Source of the DNA: Chitinophaga rhizosphaerae
GTDB lineage: Bacteria; Bacteroidota; Bacteroidia; Chitinophagales; Chitinophagaceae
DNA: 64,000 bases
Assembly: GCF_003958645.1 (NCBI RefSeq)
Contig: NZ_RXLO01000003.1
Span: 124,001-188,000, forward strand
Direction: 5' to 3'
Positions 43,780-50,848 of this stretch are shown one piece after another. The notes under the pieces were generated by a model that was given only the letters and a program-made list of their open reading frames with translations, did no database searches and was not told the DNA's origin. The position numbers were made by a program, and so were the translations under genes. Each line of letters starts with the position of its first letter. Position 1 is the first letter of the stretch.

Positions 43780-45357
43780 ATGAAACGCAGAGATTTCCTC
43801 CGATATACCGCCCCGGCAACTATCCTGCCCTCCTTTATCAATGGCTTTTCCATCAAGGCTTTTGCCGCGTCCCCGTTCCTGGCGGCGCTGGAGAAGACCG
43901 CGCTCGACAACGATCACGTATTGGTGATGATCCAGTTGAATGGGGGGAATGATGGATTGAACATGGTGATCCCGCTGGACCAGTACGGCAAATACAGCAC
44001 CGCGCGCTCCAACATCGCCATCCCCGAAGGCAGCGTGCTGCGCCTCGCCGGACAAACCAAAACCGGCATCCATCCTTCCATGACCGGCATCCGGGATTTG
44101 TATAACGAAGGCCATGTGTCCATCATCCAGTCGGTCGGCTATCCTTCCCCGAACTTTTCCCACTTCCGCGCAACCGATATCTGGCTTACGGGCTCGGACG
44201 CGAACGTGGTGCTGGAAACCGGTTGGGGCGGGCGTTTCCTCGATACCGAATACCCCGGCTACCCCACAGGGTTCCCGAACGCAGAAATGCCCGATCCGCC
44301 CGCGATCCAGATCGGGTCGATCGTTTCCCCTTCTTTCGTGGGCTCCGGCGGCAATTTCGGAATGGCGGTAACCAGCCCCACAGACTTCTACAACCTCCTC
44401 GAAAATATCGAAGATACCGTACCCAATACCCGGGCCGGAAAGGAACTGAAATACATCCGCCAGATCCAGCGGCAAACCAACCGGTATGCAGACGTGATCA
44501 AGGCGGCGGCTTCGAAAGTGACCAACCAGCGGGCATATCCGGACAATCGCCTCGCCGCGCAGTTGAAGATCGTGGCAAGACTGGTGGCCGGCGGGTTGAA
44601 GACTCGCCTTTACATGGTAGGCATCGGCGGTTTCGATACGCACGCCAGCCAAACCAATAGCGGCGATACCACCACCGGTACCCACGCGCATTTGCTGGAA
44701 ATGGTGTCTTCCTCCATCCATGCCTTCATGAAAGACCTGGAGCAGCAGAAGAAATCGCAGCGCGTAGTGGGGATGACGTTCTCAGAGTTCGGCAGAAGGA
44801 TCAAATCCAACGGCAGTATGGGTACCGACCATGGTAACTCCGCGCCCATGATCGTTTTCGGCGATTACGTGAACCAGCAGATTTTAGGCAATAACCCGAT
44901 CATGCCCGATGCGGCGTCTCCGGTGGATAACGTGCCCATGCAATACGATTTCCGTTCGGTATACGCCTCGCTGCTCGAACAGTGGTTCTGCGTACCGTCT
45001 TCCGAACTGAACAGGATCATGCTCAACAACTACCAGAGCCTGCCGCTCGTCAATGGGCTGGCTTGCAGCGTTGTGACGGGCATCCCTGGTGTGGGCGACG
45101 ATGAAACGCTCATCACCAATTATCCCAATCCTTTCTCCACCAAAACGGTACTCAGCTACAAAACCCGTGGCGGGCATACGCTGGTCCAGGTGTTCGATAC
45201 CATGGGCAGGCTGATCGCCAAGCCGGTAGACCGCCAGCACGCCGCAGGCACTTATACCCATACGTTCGACGGGGAGCAGCTTCCTTCCGGGATGTATTAC
45301 GTGCGCTTCCAGAATGGTGCGGCCCAGCAGGTGCGTACCATGATGAAAGTCCGTTAA
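43780..45357 (+). CDS. DUF1501 protein with T9SS C-terminal sorting domain
   Basis: 525 residues. Starts with a twin-Arg-like signal MKRRDFLRYTAPATILPSFINGF. DUF1501 body (sulfatase-like superfamily): DHVLVMIQLNGGNDGLNMVIPLD, HFRATDIWLTGS, VGIGGFDTHASQ, GMTFSEFGRRIKSNGSMGTDHG. The last ~75 residues are a type A T9SS sorting domain (ITNYPNPFSTKTVLSY ... GRLIAKPVD ... LPSGMYYVRF), so it is probably sent out by T9SS, for which porT is encoded at 59603-60322. Partner of the DUF1800 gene. Confidence 0.92.
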   Translation: MKRRDFLRYTAPATILPSFINGFSIKAFAASPFLAALEKTALDNDHVLVMIQLNGGNDGLNMVIPLDQYGKYSTARSNIAIPEGSVLRLAGQTKTGIHPSMTGIRDLYNEGHVSIIQSVGYPSPNFSHFRATDIWLTGSDANVVLETGWGGRFLDTEYPGYPTGFPNAEMPDPPAIQIGSIVSPSFVGSGGNFGMAVTSPTDFYNLLENIEDTVPNTRAGKELKYIRQIQRQTNRYADVIKAAASKVTNQRAYPDNRLAAQLKIVARLVAGGLKTRLYMVGIGGFDTHASQTNSGDTTTGTHAHLLEMVSSSIHAFMKDLEQQKKSQRVVGMTFSEFGRRIKSNGSMGTDHGNSAPMIVFGDYVNQQILGNNPIMPDAASPVDNVPMQYDFRSVYASLLEQWFCVPSSELNRIMLNNYQSLPLVNGLACSVVTGIPGVGDDETLITNYPNPFSTKTVLSYKTRGGHTLVQVFDTMGRLIAKPVDRQHAAGTYTHTFDGEQLPSGMYYVRFQNGAAQQVRTMMKVR

Positions 45358-45360
45358 CCA

Positions 45361-45399
45361 TGCAACAATGTTGCAATTGCGGGAAAATGGCTATCTTTG
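45361..45399 (+). promoter_or_regulatory. zinc-type operator and promoter of the TonB receptor operon
   Basis: TGCAACAATGTTGCA (45361-45375) is a 7-bp perfect inverted repeat around one base. A TTG inside its right end (45371-45373), 18 nt, then TATCTTTG (45392-45399) make a Bacteroidota promoter, so a bound repressor would cover the -33 box. The same operator core (TGCAAC...GTTGCA) lies before the AztD-like gene at 50078-50119. Confidence 0.75.
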
Positions 45400-45418
45400 G
45401 CCGGATAAACCGGGTACA

Positions 45419-45754
45419 TTGAAACAGCGTTTGCTACAAATCAGCGTTTTTCTCCTCCTGGGCGTCTTCAGTATTTACCTGACGCCCCGGGAGTACCTGC
45501 ACCATTTTTCCGGCCATGAGGATACGGTAGACGAGCCAGCCTGTAGCGACATTTACGCGCACGGGCCGGTTATCTCCACCGTTCACCAGCACTGCGACTG
45601 GTTGCACAGCGCCATGGAGTCTTTTCTCCCGGAGCATAGCGTGCACCTGGCTTCAGTGCCTTTCGTCTTCGCCGAGCTGCCATCCGCGCAGCCCGTTCCC
45701 GTGCCGGTGGCCCCGGTGCTTTATTGCTCGCTCAGGGCTCCCCCTGCCGCTTAA
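45419..45754 (+). CDS. small His/Cys-rich membrane-anchored protein, first gene of the candidate zinc operon
   Basis: 111 residues from the TTG at 45419: MKQRLLQISVFLLLGVFSIYLTP forms a signal anchor. An in-frame ATG at 45368 lies inside the operator and upstream of the -7 element, so it cannot be the start of this transcript. The outer part has many possible metal ligands: YLHHFSGHEDTVDEPACSD, YAHGPV, TVHQHCDWLH, EHSVH. The Pro-rich end has no family I recognise. It is followed by the receptor gene after 68 bp. A metal-binding or sensing role is inference. Confidence 0.65.
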   Translation: MKQRLLQISVFLLLGVFSIYLTPREYLHHFSGHEDTVDEPACSDIYAHGPVISTVHQHCDWLHSAMESFLPEHSVHLASVPFVFAELPSAQPVPVPVAPVLYCSLRAPPAA

Positions 45755-45822
45755 CCCCTTCATCCCCACATCGCATTTATCACCGGCAGTATTGCTTACT
45801 GCCCCCGACGTATTGTAACCAG

Positions 45823-48180
45823 ATGAGAAATTTGAGATTACGCGCATGGCTGTGCGGGCTCCTCGCATTCGCGTGGACCGCACCGGCGATGGCACAATGC
45901 ACCATCCGCATCGGCGGATCGGTGACCGACAGCGAAACGAAGAAACCGCTGTATGGCGCCACCATCGTCGTGAAAGAAAATGGCCAGATCACGAAGAGCA
46001 ACGAAAAAGGACAATTCATCATAGACGGGCTTTGCCCCGGAAATTATACCATTCACATCAGTCATATCGGTTGTTTGCCGGTAGAACTTTCCTGGCAGGT
46101 GAGCGGAGACGAGCGGCGGAACATTGCGCTGCCGCACAGCGTTACCCAGCTGCAGGAAGTCGCCGTTACCGGCCATGCCGCCAAGGAAGTGACCACCGCA
46201 CCGGTGGAATCGCTCAGCGGCCGGGAGCTGGAAAAAACACGGGGCCTCACCCTCGGCGAAGCCCTCAAGCGGGTGAACGGCGTAACTGCCATGACCACCG
46301 GGCCCAACGTTTCCAAACCCGTCATCAACGGCCTGCACAGCAACCGTGTGCTCGTCCTCAACAACGGCATCCGGCAGGAAGGCCAGCAGTGGGGATCGGA
46401 ACACGCGCCGGAAGTGGATCCCTTCCTCGCCAATAAGCTCGTGGTCGTGAAAGGCGCCGGCGCCCTCCGGTATGGAGGCGATGCCATCGGCGGCGTGGTG
46501 CTCGTGGAACCGCGGGAATTGCCCGTGAAGCCGGGCATGTCGGGCGAAGTGAATATGTCCGCCTTTTCCAACAACCGCCTGGGCGCGCTGAGCGCCATTC
46601 TCGAGCAACAGGTGCCCGCCGTGCCGGGGCTCAGCTGGCGCCTGCAAGGGACCCTCCGCAAAGGGGGCAACACCAGAACACCCGGCTACTGGCTCGATAA
46701 CACCGGCGTGGAAGAATACAACTTCTCCGCAGCCGCAGGGTATAAAAAGAAGCAATATGGACTGGAGCTTTTCTATTCGCAGTTCAACACCAACCTCGGC
46801 GTGTTCGAAGGCGCGCACATCGGCAACCGCACCGACCTGGAACAGGCCATCAAACAGGGCCGGCCGCTATCGCAGTACACGGAAGGGTTTTCTTACAGCA
46901 TCAACCGGCCTTACCAGCACGTAGCACACGAACTGTTCAAGGTAAAAGGATATGTGAACACGGGGAACGCCGGGAAACTGAACCTCGTGGTTTCGCGGCA
47001 GTTCAACGAGCGCGAAGAACTGGATTACAATTCCGCCCTTTCCGTGAACCGGATGAACCTATTCCTCACTACCTGGACGGGCGAGCTGCTCTGGGACCAC
47101 AAATCCTGGAACGGCCTGCGCGGCACCATCGGCGCCAGCGGTATGTATCAGAAAAACAGCTACCAGCGCAGGCTCTTCATACCCAATTATGAAAGCCGCC
47201 AGTGGGGCGTGTTCTGGACGGAAAAATGGGAAAGTGCAGACAATAAATGGCTGTTCGAAGGCGGTGTGCGGTACGACAACAAAGAGTACTATAACATCAA
47301 CGACAATACGAACGATATCGCCTATGAAACGCAGACGTACGGCAGTTTCTCCGGATCGGCCGGCGCGCAGTTCCGCATGACGGACAATTTCCACGCGTCG
47401 GTGAATTACGCGCGCGCATGGCGGCCCGCCGGTGTGAACGAGCTGTATGCATACGGGCTTCATCATGGCACGGGAACGTTCGAACTGGGGAATGCAGGGC
47501 TGAAGGCCGAAGCGGCCAACAAGTTCAACCTGGGGCTGCACTACGACCTGGGCGACAAACTGGAAGCCGATGTGAACCTGTATTACAACAAGTTTTCCAA
47601 CTTTATCTTCCTGCAGCCGACAGACAGTATCGTGGTGTCGATCCGTGGATCGTTCCCGTTCATGTATTACACCAGCGCCGATGCCACCACCAAAGGGATG
47701 GACGCCCAGTTGCGCTGGCGCTTCCTTCCCAAATGGCAACTCACCACGAAAGCATCGGTGCTCCGCGCCTGGAACGACGATATCAACGACTGGCTCATCA
47801 GTATGCCGTCTGACCGTTTCGAGCATGAGATCAGTTTCTTTCCCGGCAATACCAAGCGTCTGAAAAACAACTATTTCGCCATCAGCATGCAAAACGTGAC
47901 GAAGCAAACGCGGATTCCTGCCGATCCGAAAAATCCTTACGATCCGGCCGGGCAAGACCTTATCCCGCCGCCAGACGCATACAATTTGCTCAACCTGGAA
48001 GCCGGTAGCACCGTTCATTTCGGCAGGCAACCCCTGTCTGTCATCCTCGGCGCCACCAACATTCTCAACACCCGTTACCGCGACTACATGAACCTCTTCC
48101 GGTATTATGCAGACGAACCGGGTACCAACGTTTACCTTAAACTCAAACTGCCGCTCATTTTCGGCAAAAAATCCTCCTGA
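45823..48180 (+). CDS. TonB-dependent receptor, ZnuD-like (candidate zinc importer)
   Basis: 785 residues from the ATG at 45823. Signal peptide ending at AMAQC, carboxypeptidase-regulatory-like domain (about 28-110: GGSVTDSETKKPLYGATIVV), plug (about 125-240; LGEALKRVNGVTAMTTGPNVSK, LVVVKGAGALRYGGDAIGGVVLVEP) and barrel. RPAGVNELYAYGLHHGTGTFELGN resembles the His-containing loop and strand of ZnuD-type zinc receptors. It has no STN domain, unlike the receptor at 37127. The operon's operator and the lipoprotein after it (5 bp) point to metal uptake. Confidence 0.8.
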   Translation: MRNLRLRAWLCGLLAFAWTAPAMAQCTIRIGGSVTDSETKKPLYGATIVVKENGQITKSNEKGQFIIDGLCPGNYTIHISHIGCLPVELSWQVSGDERRNIALPHSVTQLQEVAVTGHAAKEVTTAPVESLSGRELEKTRGLTLGEALKRVNGVTAMTTGPNVSKPVINGLHSNRVLVLNNGIRQEGQQWGSEHAPEVDPFLANKLVVVKGAGALRYGGDAIGGVVLVEPRELPVKPGMSGEVNMSAFSNNRLGALSAILEQQVPAVPGLSWRLQGTLRKGGNTRTPGYWLDNTGVEEYNFSAAAGYKKKQYGLELFYSQFNTNLGVFEGAHIGNRTDLEQAIKQGRPLSQYTEGFSYSINRPYQHVAHELFKVKGYVNTGNAGKLNLVVSRQFNEREELDYNSALSVNRMNLFLTTWTGELLWDHKSWNGLRGTIGASGMYQKNSYQRRLFIPNYESRQWGVFWTEKWESADNKWLFEGGVRYDNKEYYNINDNTNDIAYETQTYGSFSGSAGAQFRMTDNFHASVNYARAWRPAGVNELYAYGLHHGTGTFELGNAGLKAEAANKFNLGLHYDLGDKLEADVNLYYNKFSNFIFLQPTDSIVVSIRGSFPFMYYTSADATTKGMDAQLRWRFLPKWQLTTKASVLRAWNDDINDWLISMPSDRFEHEISFFPGNTKRLKNNYFAISMQNVTKQTRIPADPKNPYDPAGQDLIPPPDAYNLLNLEAGSTVHFGRQPLSVILGATNILNTRYRDYMNLFRYYADEPGTNVYLKLKLPLIFGKKSS

Positions 48181-48185
48181 TCATC

Positions 48186-48782
48186 ATGAAAAGAATATTC
48201 ACATCCCGCAACTGTATCGCAATTTTCGCCGCTGCCGCCGTGCTCGCATTTTCCGCCTGTAAAAAGGAGAAACAAGGTGACCATGAGCACGAAAACGAGA
48301 ACGAAGAGATCACCACCGTGAAGCTCACCTTCACCAACGCCGCCACGCCGGCGGAAAAAGTGATCGCAACATGGAAAGACATGGACGGGACCGGTGGTGC
48401 CGCTCCGCAGATCACGCCCATCAACCTGAAAGCCAACACCGCTTACCTGCTGGCCACCGAACTGCTGGACGAACGCAAGAACCCGGCAGATAACGTGACG
48501 GAGGAAATCGAAGAAGAGTCTGACGAGCATCGCATCTTTCACCTGTTTTTCGTGAATGCCAACGCGCAGGTGACCGATTCGGTAACTACCGCCGCAACCG
48601 TGACGCCGCTGGATAAAGACGTGAAGAACCTTCCGGTCGGCCTCCAGGTGCATGTGGCTACCAAAGGAGGTTTCAAAGGATATTTCCGCATGGTGGTTCG
48701 CCATCAGCCTACCGGGAAAGACGGGACCTACGGCCCCGGCAGCTCCGACGCGCAGGCAGAATTCCCGATCGAAATCAAGTAA
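48186..48782 (+). CDS. acidic/His-rich lipoprotein, partner of the ZnuD-like receptor
   Basis: 198 residues with a lipoprotein signal ending at AFSACKKEK. Directly after the Cys comes GDHEHENENEEITTVKLTF, a run of His and Glu that could bind Zn2+; a second acidic cluster is EEIEEESDEHRIFHLFF. The rest looks like a beta-sandwich (TVKLTFTNAATPAEKVIATW). It starts 5 bp after the receptor gene, so it is probably its surface partner. I do not know a named family for it. Confidence 0.75.
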   Translation: MKRIFTSRNCIAIFAAAAVLAFSACKKEKQGDHEHENENEEITTVKLTFTNAATPAEKVIATWKDMDGTGGAAPQITPINLKANTAYLLATELLDERKNPADNVTEEIEEESDEHRIFHLFFVNANAQVTDSVTTAATVTPLDKDVKNLPVGLQVHVATKGGFKGYFRMVVRHQPTGKDGTYGPGSSDAQAEFPIEIK

Positions 48783-48803
48783 AAATAGTCGTGACAGAAA
48801 AGG

Positions 48804-48836
48804 AAAGGGGAACCGGCAATTGCTGGTCCCCCTTTT
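48804..48836. terminator. bidirectional terminator between the zinc operon and the AztD-like gene
   Basis: AAAGGGG plus AACCGGCA pair with TGCTGGT plus CCCCCTTTT around a short AT turn, with few mismatches. It lies between two convergent genes. Confidence 0.75.
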
Positions 48837-48855
48837 GATTTATGGTATGGACGGC

Positions 48856-50061
48856 TTAATGGTCGCCGGCTTCGAGCCCTTCCTGGTCGCCGGCTACGAT
48901 GAGCTTGAACGGTTTCCCGCCCACGGGGATGCTCGCCGATGGCTGCAACGTCGCCAGATCGAGCATGCGTATCGCACCTGCGGCCTGGTCGGTAATGTAA
49001 AGTGCGCGGCGCGAAACGGCGAAATACGGTTTCTGCGCGGCGGTGGCGCCTGCGGGAATGGCAGTGGCGATCTTCCCTTCTTTCTTGAGTTGGGCGGTCA
49101 CTGCGTCGAAGATTTTCAACGTACCGTCGGTGAGCAGCACGTAGAGGTTTTTGCCGTCGCTGTCGAGGAGGTATTGATGGATGTTGTTATCGTTTTTGAG
49201 GACTTCCGTGATTTGCCTGCTGGCGGGATCGATCTTGAAAAGCCCCAGCGAAACGTACCCGAAGAAATGCGGCAGCGCCTTGTTTCCCAATACAGTTCCG
49301 ATCCACGCGGTACCGAAGCTGGAAGGATAGGGGATGAGGGATTGCTCGCCGGTTTGTGACACGATGAGGATGCCGTCTGTACTGCCGAACGCGGCCAGCT
49401 TGCCGTTGCCCGCATCGCCATGGATCCCTTTGGTGGCGATCTTCGTTTCATGCAGCGTTTTCCCGAACCGGTCGATGATCTTCACTTTTTCCGGCAATGT
49501 CCCGGAAACGGAACCGTCTTTTTGTGTTACCGCGATGGTGAAATCGTCGAAGATGACCATGGCGCCATGATGCGGCTGCGCAACGGGGATCACGGTGCCG
49601 CCATCGCCTTCGAGGTCGCCGTCCTTGAAGATGCTGAGCGACCCGGTGCCGTCGTTAAAGATCGCGTTCAGTCCGGCATGACCGAAGAAATGGGTGGGCC
49701 CGGCTTCGGAGAAGTTGACCGGCGACATTTCCGCTTCATGGATATGCAGATGCCCGCCGTGTTTTTCCACGCCGGTATTGAAGAATTCCACTTTCCCCGC
49801 CGCGCGGCTGATGATGGCGGCGAACTGGCCCGTGCTGGTGGCGTACAGCGATGGTTGGGCGGAAGAAACGGGATAGTTTACGGCTGTTTTCTTCAGCGGG
49901 TCGATCACTGAAATCCGTGCCTGGTCTACATCGCTGACGATCAGGCGGAGAAAGGTGGCTTCCGGTTTGGAGGGTTCGTCAGGAACGGCTGGTTTGTCGT
50001 TTTTCCGGCAGGCGGCCAGGAACAACCCGGCGAAAATAGCCGGGAGAAGGATTTTTTTCAT
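48856..50061 (-). CDS. AztD-like beta-propeller lipoprotein (candidate zinc metallochaperone)
   Basis: 401 residues from the ATG at 50061. Lipoprotein signal with Cys18 in FLAACRKND. The mature part is a beta-propeller with His-rich loops: GGHLHIHEAEM, GPTHFFGHAGLNAIFNDG, QPHHGAMVIFDDFTIAVTQ, KGIHGDAGNGKLAAFGSTDGILIV, PYPSSFGTAWIGTVLGNKALPHFFGY, LYVLLTDGTLKIFD. These blocks closely resemble AztD, the periplasmic zinc chaperone of the AztABC importer in other bacteria. Here no aztABC genes are adjacent; instead a ZnuD-like receptor is encoded next door. The promoter carries two operator copies. Confidence 0.78.
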   Translation of the reverse strand: MKKILLPAIFAGLFLAACRKNDKPAVPDEPSKPEATFLRLIVSDVDQARISVIDPLKKTAVNYPVSSAQPSLYATSTGQFAAIISRAAGKVEFFNTGVEKHGGHLHIHEAEMSPVNFSEAGPTHFFGHAGLNAIFNDGTGSLSIFKDGDLEGDGGTVIPVAQPHHGAMVIFDDFTIAVTQKDGSVSGTLPEKVKIIDRFGKTLHETKIATKGIHGDAGNGKLAAFGSTDGILIVSQTGEQSLIPYPSSFGTAWIGTVLGNKALPHFFGYVSLGLFKIDPASRQITEVLKNDNNIHQYLLDSDGKNLYVLLTDGTLKIFDAVTAQLKKEGKIATAIPAGATAAQKPYFAVSRRALYITDQAAGAIRMLDLATLQPSASIPVGGKPFKLIVAGDQEGLEAGDH

Positions 50062-50077
50062 GTAAGGCTTATTAAAG

Positions 50078-50121
50078 TGCAACAAAGTTGCAAATCTATA
50101 AAAATGCATCAACGTTGCAAA
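50078..50121 (-). promoter_or_regulatory. promoter with two zinc-type operators before the AztD-like gene
   Basis: On the minus strand, TTTG at 50121-50118, exactly 19 nt, then TAGATTTG at 50098-50091: a full consensus promoter. The palindrome TGCAACAAAGTTGCA (50078-50092) covers the -7 edge and start site, and TGCATCAACGTTGCA (50105-50119) covers the -33 edge. The two centres are 27 bp apart. The position is typical for a repressor. Confidence 0.8.
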
Positions 50122-50341
50122 TTTATGGCTGGATTTATTGGAAACGATTTTCGGGGGTGATAAGTAAGTCGCGCGGGGCTTGTGTTACAAGAAATCGGGA
50201 GAGAAAAAAATGGGACGTAATGAAAATGATAAGATATATTTGAGGGTGGATGGATTTCCGTCCGATTTACTGGAATAAAACATCATTCAACATACTAAAG
50301 ATGATCTGACATACTGCTCAGATTTTGGATGAAAAGCAAAA

Positions 50342-50363
50342 AAGGGCCGTTTTCACGGCCCTT
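50342..50363 (-). terminator. intrinsic terminator of the DUF983 gene
   Basis: AAGGGCCGT and ACGGCCCTT pair perfectly around TTTC. On the minus strand it is followed by TTTTTTGCTTTTC, 24 bp past the DUF983 stop. The stretch 50122-50341 beyond the AztD-like promoter shows nothing recognisable. Confidence 0.85.
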
Positions 50364-50386
50364 GTGTATTAATAAGGAATTAATAA

Positions 50387-50824
50387 TCAGTGAGAATGAT
50401 CGTGCCCATGCCCGGGATCGGGGAGTTGGGCGGTATCTTCATCGTAATACACGAAGAAGTAGAGGTAGATAACGCGGGAAATGCGCATCAGCCAGGGTTG
50501 CAGGGCGATGAGTATGACACCGTTGATACTGAGCCACCAGTAAATACTGTTATCGTCCCAGCTCATTCCGAAGAAAAACCAGTACCAGATCAGGTTGAAG
50601 ACAGACAGGGCGATGCCGAGCGCGTAGCTCACATATCCGGTCCCGAACCAGAAACCGGTTTCCAGTTCATATTTCTGATTGCACACGGGGCATCTTTCGT
50701 ACATCTCGAAGATTTTCGAGAAGCGCAGCTGGAAGGGATTTTTGTTCTTGAACATATCGCCCCTTCTGCAGTGGGGGCATTTCATCTTCAGCATGCTGAG
50801 AAAGTAATTCGGTCTGTTGCTCAT
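50387..50824 (-). CDS. DUF983 membrane protein with zinc ribbon and His-rich tail
   Basis: 145 residues from the ATG at 50824. The N-terminus has two CxxC pairs (KCPHCRRGDMF and CPVCNQKYELETGFWFGTGYVSY), a zinc ribbon of the DUF983 family. Two hydrophobic segments follow (YALGIALSVFNLIWYWFFFG, WWLSINGVILIALQPWLM). The C-terminus ends in PGHGHDHSH, a possible metal site not always seen in the family. Function unknown. It starts 24 bp after the ABC transporter stop on the same strand. Confidence 0.87.
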   Translation of the reverse strand: MSNRPNYFLSMLKMKCPHCRRGDMFKNKNPFQLRFSKIFEMYERCPVCNQKYELETGFWFGTGYVSYALGIALSVFNLIWYWFFFGMSWDDNSIYWWLSINGVILIALQPWLMRISRVIYLYFFVYYDEDTAQLPDPGHGHDHSH

Positions 50825-50848
50825 GGTGCGCAAAAATACGATTTAATT

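Noticed and set aside
50122..50341. A third metal operator between the AztD-like and DUF983 genes
   Set aside because: No further TGCAAC/GTTGCA palindrome was found there; DUF983 has no copy of its own.
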